Assembly (NCBI GenBank): GCA_013426785.1 | Contig: JACDZI010000015.1 | Coordinates: 1-50,988 of the forward strand | DNA length: 50,988 nt | Reading direction: 5' to 3' | Source: Rhodocyclaceae bacterium | GTDB taxonomy: Bacteria; Pseudomonadota; Gammaproteobacteria; Burkholderiales; Rhodocyclaceae | Part shown: positions 22,311-33,570 of the stretch, piece after piece | Numbering within the stretch: position 1 is the first letter of the stretch | Layout: each line of letters starts with the position of its first letter | Made by a program: the position numbers and the translations under genes | The notes under the pieces: model-generated | Database searches by the model: none | Told to the model about the DNA's origin: nothing | The model's input: only the letters and a program-made list of their open reading frames with translations

Positions 22311-23879
22311 TTAACGAACCAGGTCGTGGTTGTAGTCGGTGGTCCCCATGCCGCGGGTCTGGTCGTCCAGGCGCTCCAGCACGGCGTTGGTCAGCGTGGT
22401 CAGCACCTGCATGGCGCCTTCGTAGCCGAGCGTGGTCTGACGATGCAGATGGTGACGGTCGAAGATCGGGAAGCCGATGCGGATCAACGGCACCTCGAAC
22501 TCCTCGCCCTTGTGCAACGTGTCGCGCTGGATGTACTTGCCGTAGCTGTTGCCGATGAGGAAATCCGGCTTGTCGGTGAAGCAGAGGCTGCGCAGGTGCC
22601 ACAGGTCGGCGCCGGGGTAGGCCTTGCCGTTCGCGCCGTAGGGGCTGGAAGCGAGCAGCTTTTCCATTGCCTTGGCCCAACGCTTGCTGCCGTTGTTGCA
22701 GACCACATGGGTGGGCTCGATGCCGAATTCCATCATCAGCTTGACCATGCCCATGGTGAAGTCCGGATCACCATACACGGCCATCTTCTTGCCGTGCAGC
22801 CAGGCGTGCGAGTCGGTCATCATGTCGACCAGGCGGCCGCGCTCGAGTTGCAGGGAAGCGGGGATCGGCTTGCCGGTGACTTCGGCGACCTTCATCAGGA
22901 ACTCGTCTGTCCACTCCACACCCATCGGGATGTTGAGTTTGGGCACGTCATGATGCCAGGTGTTCTCGACGAACTTCTTGGTCTTGTCGAGGCCGATCGG
23001 CTGGATCAGGAAGGTGGTGTAGGCGTTCGGCGCATCCTTCACTTCGTCCTGCGTGGTGCCACCGGCATACATGCGGAATTCGCCGTCGGCCGGGGTGTCG
23101 AGCACCTCTTCCGGATCGGAGAGCATCGTGTAATCGACGCCCATTTCCTTCATGTAACGCTTGATGACGCGGAAGTTGCCCAGATAGGTTTCGAAGCCGG
23201 GGATGAGGTTGATCTTGCCGTTCTTGCCCGGTTCCTTGCCTTCCATGGTGTTGAGCGTGAAGTAGCGCAGGATGCCCTCTTCCATGTTGTCCCAGCCGGT
23301 AACGTGCGAGCCAACGAAGCTCGGCGTGTGGGCGAAGGGAATCGGGAAGTCTTCCGGTACGTGGCCTTCCTTGCGGGCGTTGCCGATGAAGGCGTTCAGG
23401 TCGTCACCGATCACCTCGGCAATGCAGGTGGTCGACATGGCGATCATCTCGGCGCCGTAGAGGGCCTTGGCGTTGGCCAGGCCTTCGTGGATGTTCTTCT
23501 GCCCGCCGAACACGGCCGCGTCTTCCGTCATCGAGTCGGCGATGATGGCGATCGGTTCCTTGAAGTGACGGTTGAAGTAGGTGCGGAAGTAGGCGATGCA
23601 GCCCTGCGAACCATGGATGTACACCAGCGTCTTGTGGAAGCCGAGTGAGCACAGCGCCGAACCGAGCGGCTGGCAGGCCTTGGCCGGGTTGATGGTGAGG
23701 GCCTCGCGCTTGAAGTTGAGGTCCTGGTACTCCTTGGTCGTGGTCCAGTTGAAGACCTCATCCACCTTTTCCTTCGGGGAAATTTCCTCGAAGTGTTCGC
23801 GCTTGCGGGCAATCATGCCCTTGTAGTCGTCATCCCGGAACAACGGGAAACACGGCTTGATCTTTTCTGCTGCTTGCAT
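22311..23879 (-). CDS. nifK: NifK, nitrogenase molybdenum-iron protein beta chain
   Basis: NifK is the beta subunit of dinitrogenase and shares the P-cluster with NifD. The 522-residue product has the P-cluster cysteines in PAKACQPLGSALCSLGF and HGSQGCIAYFR and the segment STTCIAEVIGDD. Start ATG 23879 is supported by AGGAGATAAAG; the frame is open a little farther up but without a ribosome site. It lies 63 bases after nifD. Full length, with no sign of damage. Confidence 0.97.
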   Translation of the reverse strand: MQAAEKIKPCFPLFRDDDYKGMIARKREHFEEISPKEKVDEVFNWTTTKEYQDLNFKREALTINPAKACQPLGSALCSLGFHKTLVYIHGSQGCIAYFRTYFNRHFKEPIAIIADSMTEDAAVFGGQKNIHEGLANAKALYGAEMIAMSTTCIAEVIGDDLNAFIGNARKEGHVPEDFPIPFAHTPSFVGSHVTGWDNMEEGILRYFTLNTMEGKEPGKNGKINLIPGFETYLGNFRVIKRYMKEMGVDYTMLSDPEEVLDTPADGEFRMYAGGTTQDEVKDAPNAYTTFLIQPIGLDKTKKFVENTWHHDVPKLNIPMGVEWTDEFLMKVAEVTGKPIPASLQLERGRLVDMMTDSHAWLHGKKMAVYGDPDFTMGMVKLMMEFGIEPTHVVCNNGSKRWAKAMEKLLASSPYGANGKAYPGADLWHLRSLCFTDKPDFLIGNSYGKYIQRDTLHKGEEFEVPLIRIGFPIFDRHHLHRQTTLGYEGAMQVLTTLTNAVLERLDDQTRGMGTTDYNHDLVR

Positions 23880-23942
23880 CTTTATCTCCTTTGCCCGGCC
23901 AGCTATCTGTGGACGCGGGCACAAGATTGATCGAATGTTGCT

Positions 23943-25415
23943 TCAGGCGGCTTTCAACTCGGCAGTGGCTTCTTCCTTCAGCCACGGTGCCTTGAGCATT
24001 TTCCAGACCGGGTTGTTCAGCGTCAGGTCCATGTCCTTGGCGAACACCGCGAAGCCGTCGTAACCGTGGTAGGGGCCGGAGTAGTCCCACGAGTGCATCT
24101 GGCGGAAGGGATAGCCCATCTTGTGGAAGACGTACTTTTCCTTGATGCCGGAACCGATCAGGTCGGGCTTCATCGCCTTGACAAACTCGTCGAGTTCATG
24201 ACCGGTAGCGTCGTCGTAGATCAGCGTGGCATCGCCCATGTCCTTCATGGTGCGGTCGTAGTCGTCGTTGTGGGCGAATTCGTAGCCCGTACCGACCACC
24301 ACCATGCCCAGATCCTCGTACGCTCCCACGACGTGGCGCGGACGCAGGCCGCCGACGTAGAGCATCACCTTCTTGCCCTGCAGGCGCGGTTTGTACTTGG
24401 CAATGATCTCGTTCATCGGTGCGGTGTACTTCTCGATCACACGCTCGGCGCCTTCCTTGATCTTGTCGTCGAAGAAGGCAGCGATGGCGCGCAAGCTCTC
24501 GGCGATCTTGGTCGGGCCGAAGAAGTTGTACTCGAGCCAGGGAATGCCGTACTTCTCTTCCATGTGGCGGCTGATGTAGTTCATCGAACGGTAGCAGTGC
24601 AGCAGGTTGAGCTTGACGTTCGGGGTGTTCTCCATCTCGGCCAGGGTGCCGTCGCCGGACCACTGGGCCACCACGCGCAGGCCCATCTCTTCGAGCAGGA
24701 TGCGCGAGGACCAGGCGTCGCCGCCGATGTTGTAGTCGCCGAGGATCGCCACGTCATACGGGGTCTTCTCGAAAGCCTGGCCGTCGCGGTTGGAAATGAT
24801 CCAGTCGCGCACCGAGTCGTTGGCGATGTGGTGGCCGAGCGACTGGGACACGCCACGGAAGCCTTCACAACGCACCGGCACGACCGGCTTGTTGATCTGC
24901 GCGGCGACCTTCTTCGAGACCGCCTCGATGTCATCGCCGATCAGGCCGATCGGACACTCAGACTGCACCGAGATGCCCTTGTTGAGCGGGAAGAGCATTT
25001 CGATCTCTTCCATCAGCTTGGTCAGCTTCTTGTCGCCACCGAAGACGATGTCCTTCTCCTGGAAGTCGGAGGTGAAATTCATCTCGCAGAAGGTATCCAC
25101 GCCGGTGGTGCCGACGTAGTAGTTGCGGCGACCACCGCGGGCATACTGGCCGCAGCCGATCGGGCCGTGGGAGATCGAGATCATGTCCTTGATCGGGCCC
25201 CACACCACGCCCTTGGAACCGGCATAGGCGCAGCCGCGCATGGTCATCACGCCCGGCAGCGACTTGCGGTTGGAGGTGATGCACTTCTTCGACGATTCCA
25301 GCGCCTTGTCGTTGACCATCAAGTGCTTGGCCCGGTCCTTCTTGGCCTTTTCGGGATAAACCTCCAGCACCTCCTGGATGAGGGCCTGGGTTTCTTCACG
25401 CGTCAATGCAGACAT
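23943..25415 (-). CDS. nifD: NifD, nitrogenase molybdenum-iron protein alpha chain
   Basis: NifD is the alpha subunit of dinitrogenase and holds the FeMo-cofactor. The 490-residue product has the P-cluster segments MRGCAYAG and [12 protein letters not shown], the cofactor cysteine in [11 protein letters not shown], and the cofactor histidine in [15 protein letters not shown]. These mark it as a molybdenum enzyme. ATG 25415 is chosen because AGGAGA lies six bases upstream; a GTG at 25421 would lie inside that spacing. It follows nifH by 11 bases. Confidence 0.97.
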   Translation of the reverse strand: MSALTREETQALIQEVLEVYPEKAKKDRAKHLMVNDKALESSKKCITSNRKSLPGVMTMRGCAYAGSKGVVWGPIKDMISISHGPIGCGQYARGGRRNYYVGTTGVDTFCEMNFTSDFQEKDIVFGGDKKLTKLMEEIEMLFPLNKGISVQSECPIGLIGDDIEAVSKKVAAQINKPVVPVRCEGFRGVSQSLGHHIANDSVRDWIISNRDGQAFEKTPYDVAILGDYNIGGDAWSSRILLEEMGLRVVAQWSGDGTLAEMENTPNVKLNLLHCYRSMNYISRHMEEKYGIPWLEYNFFGPTKIAESLRAIAAFFDDKIKEGAERVIEKYTAPMNEIIAKYKPRLQGKKVMLYVGGLRPRHVVGAYEDLGMVVVGTGYEFAHNDDYDRTMKDMGDATLIYDDATGHELDEFVKAMKPDLIGSGIKEKYVFHKMGYPFRQMHSWDYSGPYHGYDGFAVFAKDMDLTLNNPVWKMLKAPWLKEEATAELKAA

Positions 25416-25426
25416 GTTCACTCTCC

Positions 25427-27374
<1,948 letters not shown>

Positions 27375-27380
27375 GGGCAA

Positions 27381-27403
27381 AAAGTCGGCGCTGGCGGGAC
27401 GGC
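27381..27403 (+). repeat. Dispersed 23-base repeat, intergenic copy
   Basis: Exact match to the consensus (AA, then AGTCGGCGCTGGCGGGAC, then GGC). It lies between draT and the thiopurine methyltransferase gene. Confidence 0.9.
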
Positions 27404-27440
27404 GCCCCCGTCAATCCACGTACTTTTCAATGGTGAGAAC

Positions 27441-28133
27441 ATGGCTCATCCGGACCTGGCGCTCTGGAAACAAGGGTGGCGCGCCAATCAGATTCCATTT
27501 CATCTCACTCACGTTCACCCGTTATTGGCAAAGTATTGGTCGATGCTTGGCCTCGCCAGCGATGCGCGTGTCTTCGTCCCGCTCTGTGGCAAAATCCTGG
27601 ACCTGATGTGGCTGCACAAGCGCGGCCATGATGTTGTCGGGATTGAACTCAGTCCGGTTGCCGTCAGGGATTTTTTCAAGGCGGCGCACTTGCTTCCGCG
27701 GCACAACTGCCAGGGTGACCTGACCCGCTGGACGCAAGAGCGTCTGGCAATCTATTGCGGAGAATTCCTTGCATTGACCCGCGACGAGTTGCTGGGGGTA
27801 AGCGCTGTCTACGACCGCGCTGCGCTGACGGCATTGCCGGAAAGTCTCCGCGCCGGCTATGTTTCCCATTTGCATGCCATTTTGCCTGGCGGTTGCCTTG
27901 TGTTGCTCATGACGATCGAGGACCTCGACGATGATGAGGAAGCCGCCGACAACATGAGCTCGGCAGAGAATATCCTGTCCCTGTACTGCGCTCATTTCTC
28001 CATCGAATTACTGCATGCCGAATACCATGAGGCCATGGTCGACCGGGCGGGCGAGCCAACCGACCCCCGTTGCATACACAAGGTTTATCGATTGCAGCAT
28101 TCCACCTCCGCACCGAACGAAGCAACACCGTAA
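27441..28133 (+). CDS. tpm: Thiopurine S-methyltransferase family protein
   Basis: The 230-residue product has the TPMT pattern: WKQGWRANQIPFH near the N-terminus, VFVPLCGKILDLMWL, the SAM-binding HDVVGIELSPVAV, and VYDRAALTALPESLR. Bacterial members methylate thiopurines and can detoxify selenium or tellurium compounds. Start ATG 27441 fits the family. Codon use looks less GC-rich than its neighbours. No functional tie to nif is apparent. Confidence 0.88.
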   Translation: MAHPDLALWKQGWRANQIPFHLTHVHPLLAKYWSMLGLASDARVFVPLCGKILDLMWLHKRGHDVVGIELSPVAVRDFFKAAHLLPRHNCQGDLTRWTQERLAIYCGEFLALTRDELLGVSAVYDRAALTALPESLRAGYVSHLHAILPGGCLVLLMTIEDLDDDEEAADNMSSAENILSLYCAHFSIELLHAEYHEAMVDRAGEPTDPRCIHKVYRLQHSTSAPNEATP

Positions 28134-28180
28134 TGTTCAAAGGTGCAGAATAGGGGGACCGTTGAAACCCGGAGCGCATC

Positions 28181-28378
28181 ATGCCCAATGCAGTGATAGA
28201 AAACCGGGACCTGTTTGCCGCCTTTCTTTCCGCTCAGCCGTTGTGCCAATGGTCAGCGGAGAAACAACGTGAGATGGCGGCAGGCAGGCATCCCCAGCGC
28301 GGATCCTCGCCGATCCACACGCCAGCCCCGAAGAACGACAACGCCGAACTGGCTGAAGCCATGTCGTCAATGGCCTGA
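28181..28378 (+). CDS. Small hypothetical protein (doubtful)
   Basis: A 65-codon frame starting MPNAVIENRDLFAAFL, preceded by GGAGCG eight bases before the ATG. It is polar, with a disordered-looking second half, and resembles no family I know. It lies alone between two well-supported genes, so it may be real or chance. Confidence 0.3.
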   Translation: MPNAVIENRDLFAAFLSAQPLCQWSAEKQREMAAGRHPQRGSSPIHTPAPKNDNAELAEAMSSMA

Positions 28379-28438
28379 TCGGCGCCGTGGCGCATCCGCT
28401 ATGATGCCCCCCGTTTTCCGCTCCCCGTCATTTCCACC

Positions 28439-29692
28439 ATGAGTACATTCGACACGATCATCGTCGGTGCCGGCCTGGCCGGCCTGAATTGCGCACGCAC
28501 CTTGACGCGCCAAGGCCAGCAAGTCTGCGTACTCGAGGCAGCCGAAACCATCGGCGGGCGAGTCCGTACCGAAATTTTCGAGGGTTTTCGCCTCGACCGC
28601 GGTTTCCAGGTGCTGCAAACCGCCTACCCCGAAGCGCAGCATGCGCTAGATTACGCTGCCCTCGACCTGCGGCCCTTCCTGCCCGGCGCGATGATCCGCT
28701 GCGGCAGAAGGTTCCAGACCCTCACCGACCCCTGGCGGCAGCCGCAGGCGAGCCTGGGCATGCTGTTCTCGCCGGTTGGCAGCATGCTCGACAAGCTGCG
28801 CATGGCCAGGCTGCGCAGCCAGCTCCTCCATGCGTCGATCGATCAGATCTACGAACGGCCCGAGACGACGGCCATCGCGCGCCTGCGGGAATACGGCTTC
28901 TCCAGCGGGATGATCAAGCGGTTTTTCCAGCCTTTCCTCGCCGGCGTGTTCTTCGACGCCAACCTGTCGGTCTCCAGCCGTGCCTTCGAGTTCATCTTCC
29001 GCGCTTTCGCCGGCGGTTACGCGGCCCTGCCCGCCGCCGGCATGGCGGCAATCCCCGCGCAACTAGCCGCCAGCCTGCCGCCGGACAGCCTGCGCACCAG
29101 CGCACGCGTGACGGCCGTCGATGCCACCGGGGTGACACTCACCTCGGGCGAACGCATCGCGGCCCGGGCCGTGGTCGTCGCCACCGACGGGGTCGCCGCC
29201 GCGCGCCTGCTGGGCGATGCCGTGCTGCCGGCCACCCGCAGCACCACCTGCCTCTATTACGCGGCCGACAGCTCACCGATTGACAGGCCCTACCTGGTGT
29301 TGAACGGCACCGGCGTCGGTCCGATCAACTGCCTGGTCGTGCCTACCCTGCTCGCGCCGGACTACGCGCCGGCCGGCCAGTCGCTGATCTGCGTGAATGT
29401 ACTCGGCATCCCCGCCGTGGCAGTCGAGGAACTGGAACAGGATGTGCGCTCACAGCTCGCGGAATGGTTCGGCCCGGACGTCGCGGCATGGCGGCACCTC
29501 AAGACCCTGCGCATTCCCGATGCCCTGCCGCTGCAAACGCCACCACTCGACAACCCGCTGCATCACCAGCCGCGGCGCGCCAACGGCATCTTTGTCTGCG
29601 GCGAATACGACAACGCCAGCTCGATCAACTGGGCGCTGCGCTCGGGGCGACGCGCGGCGGAAGCCTGGCTGGCCGAACTGAAACCAGCTTAA
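28439..29692 (+). CDS. FAD-dependent amine-oxidase/desaturase-type oxidoreductase
   Basis: The 417-residue product has the FAD-binding IVGAGLAGLNCARTL at the N-terminus, followed by LEAAETIGGRVRT, and a C-terminal FAD segment ICGEYDNASSINWALRSGRRAA with FVCGE just before it. This layout is shared by amine oxidases and phytoene-desaturase relatives. Substrate unknown; a carotenoid role is conceivable in this organism but not shown. Its TAA overlaps the TAA of the convergent methyltransferase gene, so the two stop codons share two base pairs. Confidence 0.85.
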   Translation: MSTFDTIIVGAGLAGLNCARTLTRQGQQVCVLEAAETIGGRVRTEIFEGFRLDRGFQVLQTAYPEAQHALDYAALDLRPFLPGAMIRCGRRFQTLTDPWRQPQASLGMLFSPVGSMLDKLRMARLRSQLLHASIDQIYERPETTAIARLREYGFSSGMIKRFFQPFLAGVFFDANLSVSSRAFEFIFRAFAGGYAALPAAGMAAIPAQLAASLPPDSLRTSARVTAVDATGVTLTSGERIAARAVVVATDGVAAARLLGDAVLPATRSTTCLYYAADSSPIDRPYLVLNGTGVGPINCLVVPTLLAPDYAPAGQSLICVNVLGIPAVAVEELEQDVRSQLAEWFGPDVAAWRHLKTLRIPDALPLQTPPLDNPLHHQPRRANGIFVCGEYDNASSINWALRSGRRAAEAWLAELKPA

Positions 29693-30435
29693 GAAGTCGG
29701 CGCTGGCGGGACGGCGGTTTCGACCCGGCCCGGTTTTTCCAGAAAATCGACACGCTGCGGATTCAGGAAACTGGCGCCCTGCGACGTCATGAAGGACATG
29801 AAGCGTTCCCTGACCTCTTCGTAGAGTGACGGGGAAAGCCGGTGGTTGCTGTGGGTAACGCGGATCATGCGGGCATCGAACTGTTCGAAATTCTCGAACT
29901 GGCTGCGCGCACTGAAAAAGAGCTGTTTCTTGAGTAAGAGGTGATTGTTGGCGACGGTACGGCACACCGCTGCAAACGCGGCTTCGCGCACTACCTTCTC
30001 ATCGTGGAACAGGCACAGGATGTCGTTGAAATTCCCCGCATAGACCGGCTCGGAAATCCAGGCCAACCCGCCCGGCTTGAGCACGCGAGCGATTTCGCCC
30101 AGCGCCCGATCCATCTGCGCGACAGGAACGTGGTGCAGCGACTTGAACATCACCACGAGGTCAAAACCCTCGTCGTCGGCCGGAATGGCCTCCGCGCCGC
30201 CATGCAGGAAGCTGACGTTCGGCAGGTCGGTCAGCAGCAGGTTTTGTTCATGCTGGATCGTATCGACCTCCAGGGCGACGATTTCCCTGACGCGCCCCGT
30301 GGCGGCCAGCGCACGGGTCTTTTCGGCCTTGCCGCAACCGAGTTCCAGTACGCTGGCGCCCGCCAGCGGCAGTTCGGCCAGCATCAGTTGCACTTCGTCC
30401 TGTGGCGCGGATTGGGCGGGGTCGGCGATTTTCAT
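29689..30435 (-). CDS. Class I SAM-dependent methyltransferase
   Basis: The 248-residue product has the SAM motif VLELGCGKAEKTRAL near residue 31, then FDLVVMFKSLHHVP and the post-motif VLKPGGLAWISEP. Substrate unknown. ATG 30435 is used; a GTG 12 bases upstream is possible. The last codons are provided by a copy of the dispersed repeat (29693-29715), giving the tail AVPPAPTS, so the repeat seems to have supplied a new C-terminus and stop. It follows the rnf genes on the same strand after 83 bases. Confidence 0.85.
   Translation of the reverse strand: MKIADPAQSAPQDEVQLMLAELPLAGASVLELGCGKAEKTRALAATGRVREIVALEVDTIQHEQNLLLTDLPNVSFLHGGAEAIPADDEGFDLVVMFKSLHHVPVAQMDRALGEIARVLKPGGLAWISEPVYAGNFNDILCLFHDEKVVREAAFAAVCRTVANNHLLLKKQLFFSARSQFENFEQFDARMIRVTHSNHRLSPSLYEEVRERFMSFMTSQGASFLNPQRVDFLEKPGRVETAVPPAPTS
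29693..29715 (+). repeat. Dispersed repeat copy at a convergent gene end
   Basis: Matches the consensus except that its first base is G. It starts directly after the FAD oxidoreductase stop and forms the C-terminal codons of the methyltransferase gene on the other strand. Confidence 0.9.
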
Positions 30436-30518
30436 GGGCAGGATCACTGGCTTCGGGAAGCCGGATATTAACGCGAACGACTCTTCCTGCCGACCGGGTG
30501 TTGCCGCTTGCGCTTGAA

Positions 30519-30923
30519 TCAGGCCGTAGTAGTCAGGCGCGGCATCAGGGGGCGGGCGCGGCGCACCAGCAACAGACCGAGCGCCAGCCCGACCAAAGCG
30601 CCCAATGCTGCCGTCTCGTCAGCGCCGACTTTTTCACCCAGCCAGGCACCCATCACCAGCAGCGAAGTCGGCAACAGGTAACCGCGCAGCGCGGCCTGCG
30701 TCAGCCGCGCTTCATCCAGTTCAAGGGTCACCGCATCGCCGGCTGCCAGGCCGGGCTGGGCCGGCAAGCTGATCAGCGCTTCGCGGCGACTGCCGGCCAG
30801 CTTGCCGATGCCGCAACCGCCGGCATGCCCGCAGGACGAGCAGCCGCTGGTCGCCACCGCGATGACGGCCTGTCCCGCCTCGATGCGGCGTATCTGGCCA
30901 CTCTGGATGAGCGACGCACTCAT
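30519..30923 (-). CDS. rseC: RseC/SoxR-reducing system family protein
   Basis: The 134-residue product has the family cysteines (GCSSCGHAGGCG, near residues 28-39), then two membrane helices in the C-terminal half. RseC-type proteins accompany rnf/rsx genes; a part in delivering electrons or assembling the complex is suspected. The loop between the two helices reads EKVGADETA and is made by a diverged copy of the dispersed repeat. The ATG overlaps the rnfH stop (ATGA). Confidence 0.85.
   Translation of the reverse strand: MSASLIQSGQIRRIEAGQAVIAVATSGCSSCGHAGGCGIGKLAGSRREALISLPAQPGLAAGDAVTLELDEARLTQAALRGYLLPTSLLVMGAWLGEKVGADETAALGALVGLALGLLLVRRARPLMPRLTTTA
30610..30632 (-). repeat. Dispersed repeat copy inside rseC
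   Basis: Minus-strand copy with two differences from consensus (GACGAGAC in place of GGCGGGAC). It is read in frame as KVGADETA in the loop between two membrane helices. Confidence 0.8.
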
Positions 30924-31195
30924 TCTTCCTCGCCTTCGATGTCGCGCCGCGGCACCGTCTGCGGGTCGGCGGTGATCGGCCGGTAGATTTCGACGCGGTC
31001 GCCCGGCCGCAGCGCGGCGTCGAGCTTGACCAGCCGGCCGAAGATGCCGACCTTCTGCTCTTCGAGGTCGATGTGCGGGAACTGCTTGAGGATGCCGGAA
31101 CGTTCGATGGCGTCGCGCACCGTCGCGCTGTCGGCCACGTCGAAGTTGAGCCAGATCTGCTGACCCGGTTCCGAATAGGTCACGCCGACTTGCAT
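30920..31195 (-). CDS. rnfH: RnfH family protein
   Basis: A 91-residue ubiquitin-fold protein with the family segments VGVTYSEPGQQ, TVRDAIERSGIL, VGIFGRLVKLD and LRPGDRVEIYRPI. It is coded in rnf operons and is thought to help the complex function, exact role unknown. It lies four bases after rnfE and overlaps the rseC-type gene. Confidence 0.9.
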   Translation of the reverse strand: MQVGVTYSEPGQQIWLNFDVADSATVRDAIERSGILKQFPHIDLEEQKVGIFGRLVKLDAALRPGDRVEIYRPITADPQTVPRRDIEGEEE

Positions 31196-31199
31196 GGCG

Positions 31200-31880
31200 T
31201 CAGGCTCCCTGCGGCGCGGTCACAACCGGCACGGCGCGGGCCTTGCGGCGGTTTTCCAGCACGCGCTTGCCAGCGAGGATGAAGCCCAGCACGGCGAAAC
31301 CGCCCGGCGGCAGGATCATCAGCAGCGCGCCGCCGTAGTCGGGCAGCGGCCGCATTTCGAGGAAGGCGAAGGCCGGCCCGAGCAACTGGCTGGCCTGATT
31401 GAACAGAGTGCCGCTGCCGAGGAATTCGCGGATCAGGCCGACGAAGGTCAGTGCGAAAGTAAAGCCCAGTCCCATTGCCAGGCCGTCAATCGTCGATGGC
31501 AGCACCGCGCTGCGGCTAGCGAAGGCCTCAGCGCGACCGAGGATGGCGCAGTTCACCACGATCAGCGCGATGAACAGGCCGAGCACCTTGTACAGGTCGT
31601 GTAACCAGGCATTCAGCACCATGTCGACCAGCGTCACCAACGTGGCGATCAGCACCACGAAGACGGGGATGCGTACCTGGGCGCTGACGAAGTTGCGAAT
31701 CGCGGCGACGAGGATGTTCGATACCACCAGCACCGCCGTCGTCGCCAGCCCCATGCCGAGGCCGTTGGTACCCGAGGTGGTCACCGCCATCGTCGGGCAG
31801 AGGGCGAGCATCTGCGCGAAGACGACGTTGTTGTCCCACAGGCCGTCACGGACGATGCCACCGTAGGATTCGTCGCTCAT
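31200..31880 (-). CDS. rnfE: RnfE, electron transport complex subunit E
   Basis: RnfE is a six-helix membrane subunit of the Rnf complex, paired with RnfA. The 226-residue product starts with GLWDNNVVFAQMLALCPTMAVTTS, whose cysteine is conserved, and has the mirror segment LIVVNCAILGRAEAFAS. These two cysteines are where RnfA/RnfE bind a membrane Fe-S centre. It overlaps rnfG by four bases. Confidence 0.95.
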   Translation of the reverse strand: MSDESYGGIVRDGLWDNNVVFAQMLALCPTMAVTTSGTNGLGMGLATTAVLVVSNILVAAIRNFVSAQVRIPVFVVLIATLVTLVDMVLNAWLHDLYKVLGLFIALIVVNCAILGRAEAFASRSAVLPSTIDGLAMGLGFTFALTFVGLIREFLGSGTLFNQASQLLGPAFAFLEMRPLPDYGGALLMILPPGGFAVLGFILAGKRVLENRRKARAVPVVTAPQGA

Positions 31881-32497
31881 GAGGTTTTCTCCCCGAGGAT
31901 TTCGGCGCGGTGTGCGGTAAAGAAGTCAAGGCCACCCTTCACCGCCTTCACCACCGCACGCGGTGTGATGGTGGCCCCGGCGAACTGGTCGAACACGCCG
32001 CTGTCCTTCTTGACGCCCCAGCGTTCCGGCGCGGGCTCAGCCAGCGACTTGCCGGCGAAACTCTCGATCCAGGGCGCCTTGGCGATATCGATCTTGTCGC
32101 CGAGGCCGGGCGTTTCGGTGTGCTTCAGCACCCGCGCGCCGAGCACCGTGCCCTGCGCATCGACGGCCATCAGCACCACGATGTCGCCGGCGTAGCCGCG
32201 CTCGGCCACCTGGAACACCGCGCCGGTGGCCGTGCCCGCCTTCTTGGCGACGTGGATCTTCAGCGGCTGGCCTTTCGGCCCGGTCAGTGTCAGCGTATCC
32301 GCCAGCAGGTCATTGTCGGTAAAGCCCGTGGGCAATACCTGCGCCAGCGACATCTGCATGTCGTGCAGTTCGGCGGCGGCGATGTGTTCCTTGGTCGCGC
32401 TATAGGCGACCGACAGCGCCGCGCTCGCCAGCAGGGCGACGATCCCCAGCGACAGCGGCTGGTAGGGCAGGCGGTCGCGCAGTTCGGCCAGGGTCAT
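31877..32497 (-). CDS. rnfG: RnfG, electron transport complex subunit G
   Basis: RnfG is a membrane-anchored, periplasm-facing flavoprotein with covalently bound FMN. The 206-residue product has one N-terminal helix and the flavinylation segment FAGATITPRAV, in which the second threonine-containing GAT motif is the usual FMN attachment site. It also has TETPGLGDKI. Start ATG 32497 overlaps the rnfD stop; the open frame extends far upstream but only in overlap with rnfD and rnfC. Confidence 0.93.
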   Translation of the reverse strand: MTLAELRDRLPYQPLSLGIVALLASAALSVAYSATKEHIAAAELHDMQMSLAQVLPTGFTDNDLLADTLTLTGPKGQPLKIHVAKKAGTATGAVFQVAERGYAGDIVVLMAVDAQGTVLGARVLKHTETPGLGDKIDIAKAPWIESFAGKSLAEPAPERWGVKKDSGVFDQFAGATITPRAVVKAVKGGLDFFTAHRAEILGEKTS

Positions 32498-33570
32498 GAT
32501 TGTGCCGGCTCCAGTTCGCGGCCGTCGCGGCGGCGACCGAGGATGCGCGGCTTGAGGTAGCGGTCGATCACCGGCGCCAGCGCATTCATCAGCAGCACGG
32601 CGAAGGCCATGCCTTCCGGATAGCCGCCCCAGGTGCGGATGATCCAAGTCAGCAAACCGACACCCAGGCCGAAAATGAGCTGGCCGGCGGCCGTATTCGG
32701 CGAGGTGACGTAGTCGGTGGCGATGAAGAAAGCGCCGAGGATCGCCGCCCCGGACAGCAGGTGTGCGCCGACGCCGAGATAATGCGTGGGGTCGAGGCCA
32801 TGGGCGATAGCCGCCGGTACGGCGATGCCGGCCAACACCGCCAGCGGCGTCTGCCAGCCGATCACCTTGACGAACAGGAGGTAGAGCCCGCCAGCCAGCA
32901 GCAGCAGCGAGGCGCTTTCGCCGAGGCTGCCGGCGCGCAGGCCAACCGGCGAGGTGACGGGCGCGGTGGGTGAAGCGAAGGCCTTGACCAGATCGACGCC
33001 GCGCGACTGTTCGGTCTTGGCGTGGCCGAGCAGCGAGGCCGAGGCGACGGCATCCGGCAACGGTGGTGCGGTCAGCGTGATGCGCACGCTCTCGACGAAG
33101 CCCGGCGCAGCCGGCGAACCCAGCGGCTGCGGGGCGACCCATTGCGTCATGACCACCGGGAAGGACACCAGCAGGGCAACGCGTGCCACCATCGCCGGGT
33201 TGAAGAGGTTTTGCCCCAAGCCGCCGAACACCTGCTTGCCGATGACAATGGCGATGAAACCGCCGACCACGCCGGTCCACCACGGCGCCCAGGGCGGCAG
33301 GGTCAGCGCCAGCAGCCAGCCGGTCAACAGCGCCGAGCCGTCGCCGAGGGTGGGGGACTTGCCCATCAGGAGCTGGCTGATCAGTTCGAACAGCAGGCAA
33401 CTGCCGAGGCTGATGACGAACAGGTTGATCGCCGGCCAACCGAACAGCCACAGGCCGAACAGTGTCGCCGGCGTCAGCGCGAACATCACGCGCCGCATGG
33501 TCATGCAAACCGAGCCACCGCCGTGGGCGTGGGGCGAGGCGATCACGTCGCCAGCTGAAATCGGGTTCAT
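32494..33570 (-). CDS. rnfD: RnfD, electron transport complex subunit D
   Basis: RnfD is a polytopic membrane subunit carrying covalent FMN. The 358-residue product shows about ten hydrophobic segments, GLGQNLFNPAMVARVAL, and the flavin threonine in TDYVTSPNTAAGQL. It overlaps rnfC by four bases and rnfG by four bases. Confidence 0.95.
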   Translation of the reverse strand: MNPISAGDVIASPHAHGGGSVCMTMRRVMFALTPATLFGLWLFGWPAINLFVISLGSCLLFELISQLLMGKSPTLGDGSALLTGWLLALTLPPWAPWWTGVVGGFIAIVIGKQVFGGLGQNLFNPAMVARVALLVSFPVVMTQWVAPQPLGSPAAPGFVESVRITLTAPPLPDAVASASLLGHAKTEQSRGVDLVKAFASPTAPVTSPVGLRAGSLGESASLLLLAGGLYLLFVKVIGWQTPLAVLAGIAVPAAIAHGLDPTHYLGVGAHLLSGAAILGAFFIATDYVTSPNTAAGQLIFGLGVGLLTWIIRTWGGYPEGMAFAVLLMNALAPVIDRYLKPRILGRRRDGRELEPAQS

